A stretch of 64,000 nt of DNA from DATGMP01 sp035293565 (GTDB lineage: Bacteria; Pseudomonadota; Alphaproteobacteria; BOG-932; Roseiterribacteraceae): the NCBI GenBank assembly GCA_035293565.1, contig DATGMP010000130.1:107408-171407 (forward strand), read 5' to 3'. Numbering within the stretch: the stretch's first letter is position 1; the number at the start of each line of letters is the position of its first letter. The notes under the pieces were generated by a model. The model made no database searches. It had not been told where the DNA came from and saw only the letters and a program-made list of their open reading frames with translations. Below are positions 8,548-16,934 of this stretch, in pieces. A program made the position numbers and the translations under genes.

Positions 8548-9740
8548 GCGGCGTCGATTATCCGCTGGACCGCGCGCTCGCCCTGCCGGACATCGATTTC
8601 GGCGCCGACCCGCTTTACGACATTCATGCACTGATGGCAGAGCTGCGCGAGCGGGGGCGCTTCTTCCCCGTGCGGTGCCGCAGCGAGACCGCTCTGCTCG
8701 TGACGCGGTTCGACGATGTGCGCGCGGGCTTCGATGACGAGGAGGCGATCCCGCTGTTCGCGTCGGCGCGCAAATTTGCCGAGAAGGCGCAGGGGCGCAG
8801 CCTATTCTCGATGACCGGCGAGGAGCATCGCCTGCATCGCGCGCTTGTTTCGGCCGCCTTCACATCCGCGGCGATCGATCGCTATGAGCGCGCGCTGATG
8901 ATGCCCGAGGTCGCGCGCGTCCTCGACCGGACCGCCGCGCGGGCCGGTACCGCCGATCTGGTGCATGATTTTACCGAGATCTTTCCGATCTCGGTGATCG
9001 TGCGCATCCTGGGAATGCCGCCCGAGGACGATCGGAAGTTCAAGCAATGGGCCGAGGAGCTGGTCTCCTACGACTGGCAGCCCGAGGTGGCGATGAAGGC
9101 ATCGCGCGAATTCGAGGATTATCTGCTGCCCGTGATCGAAGAGCGGCGGAGCGCGCCGGGCGAAGATGTCATCTCGCGGCTCGCCACCGCGACCGTCGAA
9201 GGCAAACGGCTCGGCGACATCGAGATCGTATCCTTTCTGCGAATTCTCTTTCCCGCGGGCGCCGACACGACCTTCCGCGCGCTCGGCAATCTGATCCTGG
9301 CGGTACTGAGGAACGATGCCCTGCGCGCGCGCCTTGCCGGCGAGCCGCGCTCGATTCCCGATGCGGTCGATGAGATTCTGCGCTGGGAGCCGCCGATCGG
9401 AGTCTACCCGCGCTTCGTGCCGAACGACGTCGTGTGGCGCGGCGCCTTCATCCCAGCCGATACGCGCCTGCTGCTGGGCGTCGCCTCCGCGAACCGCGAT
9501 CCGCGCGCTTTCGACGATCCGGACCGGTTCGAACTCGAACGCCGCGCTAAGCGAATCACGAGCTTCGGCGGCGGCATCCATTATTGCATCGGGGCTTTGC
9601 TGGCAAAGCGCGAGATGACGATTGGGCTGCAATCTTTGCTCGCGCGATTCCCGAATCTCGATTTGGCGGAAGGCGCGGCGCCGCGCATCGCCGGTCCGGT
9701 GCTGCGCGGACCCGAAGCGCTGCCGGTTCGCCTGGGATAG
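8544..9740 (+). CDS. cytochrome P450
   Basis: A 398-residue soluble bacterial class I P450. It has the I-helix oxygen-activation motif AGADTT, the K-helix ExxR in EILRWEPP, and the haem loop FGGGIHYCIG with thiolate Cys348. It has no membrane anchor, so it needs a separate ferredoxin and reductase; none is seen nearby. It ends the SDR/LLM operon and faces the 9785-10894 gene tail to tail. A short inverted repeat (CCGTT-TCG-AACGG) lies just after the stop. Probable role: hydroxylation of a hydrophobic substrate whose alcohol is oxidised by the SDR. Confidence 0.93.
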   Translation: MSGVDYPLDRALALPDIDFGADPLYDIHALMAELRERGRFFPVRCRSETALLVTRFDDVRAGFDDEEAIPLFASARKFAEKAQGRSLFSMTGEEHRLHRALVSAAFTSAAIDRYERALMMPEVARVLDRTAARAGTADLVHDFTEIFPISVIVRILGMPPEDDRKFKQWAEELVSYDWQPEVAMKASREFEDYLLPVIEERRSAPGEDVISRLATATVEGKRLGDIEIVSFLRILFPAGADTTFRALGNLILAVLRNDALRARLAGEPRSIPDAVDEILRWEPPIGVYPRFVPNDVVWRGAFIPADTRLLLGVASANRDPRAFDDPDRFELERRAKRITSFGGGIHYCIGALLAKREMTIGLQSLLARFPNLDLAEGAAPRIAGPVLRGPEALPVRLG

Positions 9741-9784
9741 GCCGTTTCGAACGGATCGGGCTGTTGCGCCGGCATGTTCGATAA

Positions 9785-10894
9785 TTATCGCGGGGCGAGA
9801 ATCGTCTCGAGCGAGCCTTCGGCGATGAAGGTGAGGCTCCCGGTGCCGCGGCTCGTGCCATCCGGTCCGTGCTGAGTCACCGCCACCGGCTGGATGCGGT
9901 GCACCGGCCGGCCCGTGCTGCCATCCGGATAGCGCACTTCGGCATGGTGCGAGACATCCCAGATCTCGGCCTCCTGATGGTGGAGTCCGCGCCACACGCC
10001 GAGCCCCAGCCCGTCCGCGTAGCCGCCATAGCCGAGGCCCGGCATCGCGACCGAAGGCCCTTGCGCCTCGAGCTCGATGCGAACGGGAACGCCTTCAGAC
10101 GACGTGATGTCGAACGCGACGCGCTCCATTCGGCGGGGGTGGGAAACGTCGACGAACTCCGCCTCGATCTCCGCCTTGTCGCCGACCATGCAGGTCGCGC
10201 CGCGGGCGCGGTCGAGGATGGCGGCCGAGAGATAGCGCGACCCGTCGGCGCCGTGCGCGACTTGGACATGGCCGCCATATTTGTCGGTCGAATAGAACAG
10301 GAAGGCGAACAGGCCGCCAGTCGGCGGCGGCATCTCGCCGGTCTTGGGCTCCACGATGCCGACGCGTTCGCGCACGCCCCAGGAATGATCGCGGCAGGCC
10401 CACCAGGACTCGAGCGCGACGCGCGCGCCGGCGAGCTCCAGCCAGCCGTCGCATTCACCGATCTGATCGTAGCGGGCATAATCCTCGATGATTCGTCCAT
10501 GCGTGCGCTTGAAATGCTGCGGCTCCTCCTGCGGCGGCAGGATCGCCGTCCAGTCGAGGCGACCTTTGAATCCGTCTGAATCGACATGAAGACGAATCCG
10601 CTTCATCGGCTCGACGATTTCGATGCGGAGCGCGCCGCAGGCCGTCTCGTAATGGGGGCGCAATTGGCGCGAGACGCGCAGATTGTGCTGCTTGCCGTCG
10701 AGGATCGCCACGGCGCCGCCGTCGACGACATTCATGTTGCGATAGACGCCCATGGTGAATTGCAGCGCCGCCCGTCCCTTGCGGTCGGACGCGGCGAACC
10801 ACAGCCGGTCGAAGAAGCGCGGATCGCTGGTGCCGACATGATCGAAAGTCGTCGGCAGCTGGTGCCAGAGGGAATCGTCGAGCTGAGTCAACAT
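9785..10894 (-). CDS. hypothetical protein, AttH/CrtC-like lipocalin-fold candidate
   Basis: A 369-residue soluble protein with no signal peptide. It is rich in alternating beta-strand patterns, with a conserved-looking ACRDHSWGVRER segment (about residues 180-191) that resembles the RDxSWGxR signature of AttH/hydroxyneurosporene-synthase-like double lipocalin folds. I use the ATG at 10894 because the longer frame upstream overlaps the next gene. It is the last gene of a leftward operon with a small protein, a kinase-fold protein and a deazaflavin reductase. Possible roles are hydration, isomerisation or binding of a lipid. Function unknown. Confidence 0.7.
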   Translation of the reverse strand: MLTQLDDSLWHQLPTTFDHVGTSDPRFFDRLWFAASDRKGRAALQFTMGVYRNMNVVDGGAVAILDGKQHNLRVSRQLRPHYETACGALRIEIVEPMKRIRLHVDSDGFKGRLDWTAILPPQEEPQHFKRTHGRIIEDYARYDQIGECDGWLELAGARVALESWWACRDHSWGVRERVGIVEPKTGEMPPPTGGLFAFLFYSTDKYGGHVQVAHGADGSRYLSAAILDRARGATCMVGDKAEIEAEFVDVSHPRRMERVAFDITSSEGVPVRIELEAQGPSVAMPGLGYGGYADGLGLGVWRGLHHQEAEIWDVSHHAEVRYPDGSTGRPVHRIQPVAVTQHGPDGTSRGTGSLTFIAEGSLETILAPR

Positions 10895-10896
10895 GC

Positions 10897-11352
10897 CTAT
10901 TCTTCCTTCGCCGGATGCTTCGGTGCCGTCGCGGTGATCGCGAAGGGGAAGCGGTCGGCGCGCTCGCGGAAGAGCGCGACCATGGCGCGATAGGCGTCGC
11001 CGCGCTCGGCGCCGATCGCAGGCATCGCCTTCGACAGCAAAGCGCGCATGCGCTCCTGTCGCGCTTCGAGAGTTTCGAGCGTGTCGCCGGGCGCTTCGGC
11101 AAGCGCGGATCGCAATTCCGCCGCGAGGTCCTGCTGCAGGAGCGGCAGGGCCACAGACAGCACGGCCGCCGTCGAGTCCGCGTCCCAGCGCAAAAATGCA
11201 GGGACCGTTGGCAGCGCCTCCCGCAGCGCGCCAAGGGCCGCGATGACGCCTGTCAGGATCTCGCGCGGATAAGCGGCTTCGATTTCGGGCGCGATGATCT
11301 CGGCCAACAGCCGCCGGAGGCCGTCGAGTTGTTCGGAAATCGTCGGGCGCAT
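10897..11352 (-). CDS. hypothetical small helical protein
   Basis: A 151-residue, mostly alpha-helical, Ala/Leu/Arg-rich soluble protein (MRPTISEQLDGLRRLLAEII at the N terminus). It begins 5 bases after the phosphotransferase stop and ends 2 bases before the start of the next gene, so it is tightly embedded in the operon. A longer in-frame extension to 11544 would run inside the phosphotransferase gene and is rejected. I recognise no motif. Small helical partners of this kind are often encoded beside ACAD10/11-like phosphotransferases, so it may be a partner subunit. Confidence 0.65.
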   Translation of the reverse strand: MRPTISEQLDGLRRLLAEIIAPEIEAAYPREILTGVIAALGALREALPTVPAFLRWDADSTAAVLSVALPLLQQDLAAELRSALAEAPGDTLETLEARQERMRALLSKAMPAIGAERGDAYRAMVALFRERADRFPFAITATAPKHPAKEE

Positions 11353-11357
11353 TTCGA

Positions 11358-12347
11358 TCAGGCCTCGATGAGATCGAGCAGCAAGCGATAGATGCGGACC
11401 GGCGCATGCATCATTCGGTCGAACTTGCGATCGGCGAAGGCGCGCATGCCCGTGAGCACGGTCAGCGACTGCTTCAAATTCGCCAGCACGTTCCACCAAT
11501 GGACCGCCTTCCGATCGGCGTCGCAGCCGGTCCGCTCGCTCCAATGGCGAAGGATGTCGTCACGTTCCCAGGCCCCCTTGATCTGCTGCTCGCCGGCGCG
11601 GAGCGGGTTCGTGACCCAGCCGACATCCTCCAGCGGGTCCCCCAGATGCGCGGTCTCCCAATCAAGAATGACGGCGACCTCGTCGCCGCGCATCAGCACA
11701 TTGCCCGGCTTGAAGTCGCCATGGACGAGCGTCGTTACCTGCGACGCCGGCGCGTGGCGCTTCAGCCAATCGACGACGAGATCGAGCTCGGGCTCGGCCT
11801 CGAGCTCGGCGCCGCGCAGCACGCCTTCCCAATGTTCAACGGCGCGAAGGGCGGCCTGCGGCCCGGGATCCTCCAGAACGTCGGCCAGATCGAGCGCGCG
11901 CCAGTCGATGAGGTGCAGATCGGCCAGCCGATCGCAAAGCTGCCGCGCGATCGCAAGCCGCCGCTCGAGCGGCCGATCGCCGTTCAGAGCCATGTAGTCG
12001 CAGACGCCCTCGGCCAGATCCATAACGATGGCGGGACGGCCGAGCCGTCTGCCCTCGATATCCGCCCATCGCAGATGCGGCACCGGCACGGAGGAGCGCT
12101 CGAGCGCGCCGAGCACGGCGGTCTCGACTCTTCGGTCGGTGTCGAGCACGCTTCCGATCGGATCGCGCCGGGCGATGAAGGCGCCCTGCCCATTCGTCCA
12201 GGAAGCGTCGAACACCCAATTCTCCCGCGAGAAACCGACCGACGTGCGGCGCAGCCCGTCAATGCGAAGCGCGGGATCGCCCAACTCCTCGGCCAGCCAT
12301 TGGCGCAGCGCTTCACCGATCCCTTCGGGCGGGTTCCCGACGCTCAC
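11358..12347 (-). CDS. phosphotransferase family protein (APH/ACAD10-11-like kinase fold)
   Basis: A 329-residue aminoglycoside-phosphotransferase-fold protein. The catalytic loop HGDFKPGNVL and the metal-binding segment DWETAHLGDP are intact. N-terminal GFSRENWVF and ARRDP resemble ACAD10/ACAD11-like kinases, which in bacteria are tied to CoA-dependent catabolism rather than drug resistance. In mammals the homologous domain phosphorylates 4-hydroxyacyl-CoAs. The GTG start at 12347 overlaps the stop of the deazaflavin reductase gene by 4 bases. It may phosphorylate a hydroxylated acyl-CoA made by nearby monooxygenases. Confidence 0.82.
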   Translation of the reverse strand: MSVGNPPEGIGEALRQWLAEELGDPALRIDGLRRTSVGFSRENWVFDASWTNGQGAFIARRDPIGSVLDTDRRVETAVLGALERSSVPVPHLRWADIEGRRLGRPAIVMDLAEGVCDYMALNGDRPLERRLAIARQLCDRLADLHLIDWRALDLADVLEDPGPQAALRAVEHWEGVLRGAELEAEPELDLVVDWLKRHAPASQVTTLVHGDFKPGNVLMRGDEVAVILDWETAHLGDPLEDVGWVTNPLRAGEQQIKGAWERDDILRHWSERTGCDADRKAVHWWNVLANLKQSLTVLTGMRAFADRKFDRMMHAPVRIYRLLLDLIEA

Positions 12348-12862
12348 AATGCCGCCGGCGCCAAAATGACGAGCGGCAGCTCCCGGCCGTTGCGGCGGGT
12401 CTCGGCGTCGTAGCTCAGCACGAAGGGCTCCTCGGCGGAGATCGCGGCCAGCACCCGTTCGCGCTCGTCGCCCGCCGCCACCCGCGCCAAGACCTGGCGT
12501 TCCCGGCCCTTGACGCGGATTCGGCAATGCGGGTCGGCGCGTATGTTGAAGACCCAGTTCGGATCCTTCGGGCCGCCGCCGTTGCTGCCGACGATCACGG
12601 ACATGCCTTCCCATTCGTAATAGGGCAGCACGGAGCGGCGCGTCTTTCCCGTCCGCGCGCCCGACGTGGTCAGGAGGAGGACGTGCCGATATGGCCGCCC
12701 GCGAGCCTTCGCATATTGCCAGGTTACGACCGAGAAGCCGGTCCAGCGGACGATATGCCGGTCGAGCTTGACACCCCATTGGCCGCGCAGGATCAGCCAG
12801 CGCGTATTGCCGCCGGAGGAGAATTTCTCCCGTTCGCCGATCTCGGCCTTCCCCGTGCTCAT
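12344..12862 (-). CDS. deazaflavin-dependent nitroreductase (DDN) family protein
   Basis: A 172-residue split-beta-barrel protein of the DDN/F420-dependent quinone reductase family. It shows the family pattern HVLLLTTSGARTGKTRRSVLPYY followed by SVIVGSNGGGPKDPNWVFNI and a final NGRELPLVIL strand. Actinobacterial members use F420H2 to reduce quinones or nitro groups. First gene of the leftward operon with the kinase-fold protein. Start choice: ATG at 12862 (MSTGKAEIG); an upstream ATG at 12913 would add 17 residues. With the four LLM proteins of this window it raises the question of F420 in this organism. Confidence 0.82.
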   Translation of the reverse strand: MSTGKAEIGEREKFSSGGNTRWLILRGQWGVKLDRHIVRWTGFSVVTWQYAKARGRPYRHVLLLTTSGARTGKTRRSVLPYYEWEGMSVIVGSNGGGPKDPNWVFNIRADPHCRIRVKGRERQVLARVAAGDERERVLAAISAEEPFVLSYDAETRRNGRELPLVILAPAAL

Positions 12863-13013
12863 TACCGTCGAGCTTAGACCAAGGTCCGGTAAAGACAATG
12901 CCGTAAGGCGCAAGGCGTCAGTGCTGAGCCGGTACGGGGCCGTCCCGAGGAACCGGCTGCTTCAACCCCGTGTTCTGAACGTCAGGGGCAGCTTCTGATA
13001 CGGGACGCGGCAC

Positions 13014-13544
13014 ATGCCATTCGACGGCGTAAATCTGGCGCCACAACTCGTCTTGCGGGACGCCATGGAAGCGAGCGGTTTGCAACTGCTCGATCGCGAC
13101 ATTCTCGAGCAACACAAGGCCGAGCAGATCCGGATCAATTCTCCGGGGTGGATGTATCGGCATCGCGTTGGGCTGCAATTGGCCCATGGGATCGCCGTAA
13201 TCGCGGCGCTCGCCGCCTTCCTCGTCTGGTGCGGCCAGAACATGCCCGTGTCCGCGCTCGGAATCGGGACGATGACGATGGCGCTGCTGTTATTGCCGCA
13301 GCTGCTGCCGGTGCGCGGCGCGCCGCATTGGGAAGAGCGCGGGGATCCGCTCCTCCTGTCCGTTCCCGCTACGATGCGCGACGCCGCGGTGGAGCTGCGG
13401 AAGCACCTGCCCGACGTCGAGTTTCGCATCGGCGAGCTGTTTCAGGAAAAAGTCACCCTCGACCCTTATCTCGTCGCCGAATATCGCGGCGCACGGGTGC
13501 TGATCGGCATCTGGGACGGCGACCGCATCATCGCGCAGGCCTGA
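13014..13544 (+). CDS. hypothetical membrane protein with two transmembrane helices
   Basis: A 176-residue protein. After a charged 50-residue N-terminal region come two hydrophobic helices (about residues 57-74 and 80-97). A cytoplasmic C-terminal domain with strand/helix alternation follows and ends in YRGARVLIGIWDGDRIIAQA. I recognise no catalytic motif. The start ATG at 13014 gives MPFDGVNLAP. The gene is divergent from the DDN operon (about 150 bases apart) and is followed by a strong hairpin terminator, so it is probably a single transcription unit. Confidence 0.6.
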   Translation: MPFDGVNLAPQLVLRDAMEASGLQLLDRDILEQHKAEQIRINSPGWMYRHRVGLQLAHGIAVIAALAAFLVWCGQNMPVSALGIGTMTMALLLLPQLLPVRGAPHWEERGDPLLLSVPATMRDAAVELRKHLPDVEFRIGELFQEKVTLDPYLVAEYRGARVLIGIWDGDRIIAQA

Positions 13545-13565
13545 GCGCGATTTCCGGTTAGCGGC

Positions 13566-13597
13566 TCTCCCGTCCGGACTCGCGTCCGGACGGGAGA
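13566..13597 (+). terminator. hairpin, probable intrinsic terminator
   Basis: A perfect inverted repeat with 13-base GC-rich arms (TCTCCCGTCCGGA / TCCGGACGGGAGA) and a 6-base loop lies 21 bases after the stop of the membrane-protein gene. It is followed by a T-containing stretch (TTCGTGCTTTCT) rather than a pure U-run. It probably ends transcription of 13014-13544. Confidence 0.65.
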
Positions 13598-13691
13598 TTC
13601 GTGCTTTCTAATCTAGGGCTTGTTGGCGCCGCTGTCGGGCAGCGGGTGCGGCGGCGCAGTATTGGCGGGCGCGCCGTTGACGGAGGATGGC

Positions 13692-15254
13692 CTAATACGA
13701 ATTCACGACCCGGCCCGCGGGATCGGCCATCGCGCGCGCCAAGCGCCAGCCGTGATAATGCATGGCGGAGCGCAGCGCGTAAACGAACAGCACGGACGGG
13801 ATCGGCTTCCGCGCAAGGGCGCGTAGGAAGCGGCCGAAATACACGCGCCGCGGCCCCGGCCCGGGCACGCGCGTCGCAATCCTGAGCATCAGCCCGACAG
13901 CCCGAATCATCAGCTTCGCTTGCTCGACGGTGCGCGGCCAGAAGCGGTGCTTCAGCCGCGCCGTGCGCCCATGATCATGCGCGAGCGGGCCATCGAGATA
14001 GAGCGAGTCCAGCCGGTCGAAGAAGGCAGCCGGCTCGTGCAGATCCGTCAGCACCTTGAGATAGCCGTCTCGCAAAGTCTTGCGATCGAGGCGCGCCGGG
14101 ATGACGTTGGTGCCGTAATCCGGCTCATCCGACAAATCGAGCCGGTTCTCGGCCTTCAGCCGCGCGTGCAGCGGTGTCGACGGGATGGCATAGATCATGC
14201 CGATCATCGAGCTCACGATCCGCGCCTCGTGCACGAAGCGGCGCTGGGTCTCGAAGATCGTCTCGTCATCATGGTCGAAGCCCAGCATCATGCCGCTCCA
14301 GACCTCCATCCCGGCCTCCTGGATGCGATGCACTTTCTCGACCAAAGTCCCGCCGCGGCGGAGATTCTGCAGCTTCTTGGTCTCGCGCAGCGACGCCTCG
14401 TTCGGCGTCTCGATGCCGACGAAGACATGCAGCACATTGGCCTCGGCGAGCAGCGTCAGCAGCTCGTCATCATCGGCAAGGTCGATCGACGCCTCGGTGA
14501 AAAAAGTAAGGGGGTAATCGTTGCGGCGTTGCCAGCCGACGACCTCTGCCAGCACCTCCTTGATCGCCTTCTTGTTGCCGATGAGATTGTCGTCGACGAT
14601 GAAGGCGACCTCCGATCCGTGGCGGCGCAGCGCCTCGAGCTCGGTGATGATCTGCGCCGCGGTCTTGAGCCGCGGCCGGCGGCCGAACATCACGATGATG
14701 TCGCAGAACTCACAGGTGAAGGGGCAGCCGCGCGTGAACTGGATCGAGCCGAAGGCGTAGCGGCGCATGTCGATCAGGTCGAGCCGCGGCGGCGGCACGC
14801 GCGTCATGTCGGTGCGCTCGGTCTGCTCGTAGCGCCGTGCCGCGCGGCCGGCCTGCCAATCCTCGAGGAAACGCGGCCAGCTATCTTCGGCCTCTCCGAC
14901 GAAGATGAAATCGACCAGATTGCCGAAATAATCCTCCTCGACCGTGATCCAAGGGCCGCCCACCATCGTGGTGGCGTCGCGCCGCTTCAGCTCGGTCAGG
15001 ATTTCGCGCATCCGGTGGCGCTGCACGATCATTCCGGTCAGGCCCACGAGATCGGCCTCGGCGCAGCGCGCGAAATCGATCGGCGCCACATTCTCGTCCA
15101 TGATGGTGACGCGATGGTCGGCCGGTGTCAGTCCCGCGAGCAGCAACAGGCCAGCCGGCGGCAGGTTGGCCTTCTTCCCCATGAGGGGCAGCGCGTGCTC
15201 GAGCCCCCAATAGGACTCGGTGAAGCGCGGATTGATGAGCACGATATCGGCCAT
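13692..15254 (-). CDS. B12-binding domain radical SAM protein (DUF4070 group)
   Basis: A 520-residue cobalamin-dependent radical SAM enzyme. The N-terminal B12-binding Rossmann domain spans about residues 1-140 (LINPRFTESYWGLEHALPL, then DLVGLTG and FVGEAEDSW). The 4Fe-4S cluster motif CPFTCEFC gives Cys177, Cys181 and Cys184. The C-terminal region fits the DUF4070-like extension seen in hopanoid methylases and relatives. Such proteins methylate or rearrange lipids and other unactivated carbons. It resembles but cannot be assigned as HpnP. It stands alone with a purine-rich RBS just upstream. The substrate may be a hopanoid, sterol-like lipid or cofactor. Confidence 0.85.
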   Translation of the reverse strand: MADIVLINPRFTESYWGLEHALPLMGKKANLPPAGLLLLAGLTPADHRVTIMDENVAPIDFARCAEADLVGLTGMIVQRHRMREILTELKRRDATTMVGGPWITVEEDYFGNLVDFIFVGEAEDSWPRFLEDWQAGRAARRYEQTERTDMTRVPPPRLDLIDMRRYAFGSIQFTRGCPFTCEFCDIIVMFGRRPRLKTAAQIITELEALRRHGSEVAFIVDDNLIGNKKAIKEVLAEVVGWQRRNDYPLTFFTEASIDLADDDELLTLLAEANVLHVFVGIETPNEASLRETKKLQNLRRGGTLVEKVHRIQEAGMEVWSGMMLGFDHDDETIFETQRRFVHEARIVSSMIGMIYAIPSTPLHARLKAENRLDLSDEPDYGTNVIPARLDRKTLRDGYLKVLTDLHEPAAFFDRLDSLYLDGPLAHDHGRTARLKHRFWPRTVEQAKLMIRAVGLMLRIATRVPGPGPRRVYFGRFLRALARKPIPSVLFVYALRSAMHYHGWRLARAMADPAGRVVNSY

Positions 15255-15345
15255 GCCGTCCCCCTCGGCGCGGAGAGCATAGCGCAGGCGGAGCGCCCGC
15301 GGGACCGAATTCTAATCGTTCTACGCTTTTATTTCGCGCTTCCGG

Positions 15346-15609
15346 TCATTCCATGAAGCGGGCCAGCAATAGGCGGCGCTGGGACAGCAGATCTTTGAAG
15401 CTGTGCAACAACTCCTCGGCCAGCAGGCTGTCGGCGCCCCTCGTCCGCAGAGCGTGGACGATCCGCGCCTGCCGCCAGACGCGGCTCTCATCCTCCCGCA
15501 ATCGCCGCTCCAGACTCTCGAATTCGGTCTCGAACTGCGCCTGATCATTGACGCCGCTTCGCAACCTTGTCGAACGCTTCTCGGTCGACGGAGTGATGGT
15601 TTTCAGCAT
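15346..15609 (-). CDS. small helical protein, member A of a local three-member family
   Basis: An 87-residue charged helical protein with a coiled-coil-like centre. Its C-terminal half (RVWRQARIVHALRTRGADSL, then LAEELLHSFKDLL) matches the pattern seen in the proteins at 16099 and 16636: R-V-x-R-Q, then R...G...L-x-E-x-L-L-x-x-F-x-D. I prefer the ATG at 15609; a longer frame starts at 15687. Upstream (15640-15690) lies a CAGAC / GTCTG inverted repeat around CCGGCCGGCCGG, a possible operator. Function unknown. Confidence 0.6.
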   Translation of the reverse strand: MLKTITPSTEKRSTRLRSGVNDQAQFETEFESLERRLREDESRVWRQARIVHALRTRGADSLLAEELLHSFKDLLSQRRLLLARFME

Positions 15610-15803
15610 CGGCTTCCTTGGGAAGATGGTTAACGCTGAGTAAAGCCAACAGACCGGCCGGCCGGTTGTCTGTCCGTTTCCAGACAAACGTCCCGGCAGT
15701 GCTGATCAAAATCTCCGATCAGCTCAAATCGTGATCTCGAATTCGGCCGGAATCCGAGCCAAGCCTCTATTGGATACGCGGCCGGTTCCTGTTGTCGTCG
15801 GAA

Positions 15804-16010
15804 CTATTCCAGCGTGAAGCCGACCTTCAGCGTCACCTGGTAATGGCTGACGCGGCCGTCGCGGATTTCGCCCCGCGTCCCGATCACCTCGAACCAACGC
15901 AGATTGCGGAGCGTCTCGGACGCGCGTGCGACGCCGTTCTTGACGGCGTCGTCGATGCCGGCCTCCGAGGAGCCGACCAACTCGACGACCTTGTAGACGT
16001 GATCCTGCAT
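15804..16010 (-). CDS. dodecin family flavin-binding protein
   Basis: A 68-residue dodecin. The whole protein fits the family: MQDHVYKVVELVGSS, the helix SEAGIDDAVKNGVARA, then LRWFEVIGTRGEI with the Trp that stacks on the isoalloxazine ring, and a final GRVSHYQVTLKVGF strand. Dodecins form hollow 12-mers that store or buffer FMN or related flavins. The ATG at 16010 is preceded by GGAGGG 4 bases away, an excellent RBS, so the longer upstream frame is rejected. It lies between two members of the small helical family. A flavin buffer suits a region with many flavoenzymes. Confidence 0.93.
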   Translation of the reverse strand: MQDHVYKVVELVGSSEAGIDDAVKNGVARASETLRNLRWFEVIGTRGEIRDGRVSHYQVTLKVGFTLE

Positions 16011-16098
16011 TTTTCCCTCCCGCGCGAATTGGCAATCCCCAGGCAACGTGCCTTGGACTCATATGGCTGCGCCCGATCGGCGATCCATGCGTGAAGGC

Positions 16099-16395
16099 TC
16101 AGCGGTCGGTTCGCCGGGCGCCGGTCAGATAGGCGCGCAACTGGTCTCTGCGGTGGCAATGATTGGCCAGCGCGTCCTCAAAGCCCTGCAGCAGGTCTTC
16201 CGACAATCGTGAGCGCCAGCCCTTTGCCCGGCGATACAGCACCATGGCGCGCTGACGCGCGACCCGCTCCCGGCCCTCTCGGATGTGGCGGTCCGCCATC
16301 GCCAGCATGTCCTCGAGCTGGCGCTCGAGGCTGAGGGGCGAGCGCGTGAAGATTCGCTCGCGCAATGTCTCCGGCAAACTTTCAAACCCGGGCAT
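16099..16395 (-). CDS. small helical protein, member B of a local three-member family
   Basis: A 98-residue helical protein. RERVARQRAMVLYRR, LSEDLLQGFEDAL and a final RRDQLRAYL give the shared family pattern with the genes at 15346 and 16636. I use the ATG at 16395 because GGGGGCGG lies just upstream and because it gives an N-terminal length like member C. An ATG at 16434 would add 13 residues. It ends 88 bases upstream of the dodecin start, on the same strand. The proteins have no membrane segment or signal peptide. Function unknown. Confidence 0.6.
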   Translation of the reverse strand: MPGFESLPETLRERIFTRSPLSLERQLEDMLAMADRHIREGRERVARQRAMVLYRRAKGWRSRLSEDLLQGFEDALANHCHRRDQLRAYLTGARRTDR

Positions 16396-16560
16396 GATCA
16401 CCGCCCCCGCATCCGGCACAGCATCGTAACACATTTTGCGATACTAATAGGTCTACGTGACAGGGAGTATATGGGCTTTTCAGGTCGGCCGACGATCGGG
16501 GGCGGGCCGGCCGCCGCTTCTCATTGGGACAGCGAATAGACGCTGGAACAGATCGAGGCT

Positions 16561-16577
16561 TGTGCGTGTACCGCACA
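16561..16577. promoter_or_regulatory. inverted repeat upstream of small-protein gene C
   Basis: TGTGCG-N5-CGCACA forms a perfect 6-base-arm inverted repeat about 60 bases before the GTG of the 16636 gene, in the gap between the divergent members B and C. It could be an operator. No clear promoter hexamers were found beside it. Confidence 0.3.
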
Positions 16578-16635
16578 CGTTGGTATTGTACGATTAAGTT
16601 TCGCCGACGATATTCTCCGAGAGGGGGAACGGTCC

Positions 16636-16899
16636 GTGCCTTTCGATCGGGACCTCCGTGATTTGCTGCGCGCCACCAAGGCCTTGGCGCGATCGCCCGC
16701 CGAAAATGTCCAGCGGCGGCTCGAAGATCCGCGGGCCATGCTGGAGCGGTATGCGCGGGCAGGCGAGCTTCGGGTGGCACGTCAGCTCGTCAGGCTTTCT
16801 CGCCTGCAGGGCAAGAACGTAAAGCTCGCCGAGGATCTCCTGATCACCTTCGAGGATGATCATCTGGCGCGGTCCCGTGCCGAGCGGGAGAACAAGTAG
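16636..16899 (+). CDS. small helical protein, member C of a local three-member family
   Basis: An 87-residue soluble helical protein. ELRVARQLVRLSRLQGKN and LAEDLLITFEDDHLARS align with members A and B: the R-V-x-R-Q block, the Gly, and the L-x-E-D-L-L-x-x-F-E-D block keep the same spacing. It starts with GTG at 16636, preceded by a strong GAGAGGGGG purine run. It is transcribed away from member B. Function unknown; length and charge suggest a small protein-protein or nucleic-acid adaptor. Confidence 0.65.
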   Translation: MPFDRDLRDLLRATKALARSPAENVQRRLEDPRAMLERYARAGELRVARQLVRLSRLQGKNVKLAEDLLITFEDDHLARSRAERENK

Positions 16900-16934
16900 G
16901 CCGAGGCGCGGAAACGGCCTGCGTCACCGCAGCA

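Noticed and set aside
9785..11407. A long start for the lipocalin-like protein
   Set aside because: The extension beyond 10894 covers the complete 10897-11352 gene and shows no fold, so the ATG at 10894 is preferred.
13692..15254. Assignment of the radical SAM gene as hopanoid C-2 methylase HpnP
   Set aside because: The N-terminal domain resembles HpnP, but no hopanoid genes are in the window and the group has many members with other substrates.
13920..15356. A 478-codon frame on the plus strand opposite the radical SAM gene
   Set aside because: The minus-strand gene has the CxxxCxxC cluster motif and a B12 domain; the plus frame has neither a motif nor an RBS.
16099..16434. A longer start (ATG 16434) for small protein B
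   Set aside because: No purine-rich site precedes it, while the ATG at 16395 has GGGGGCGG upstream and gives a length similar to its paralogues.
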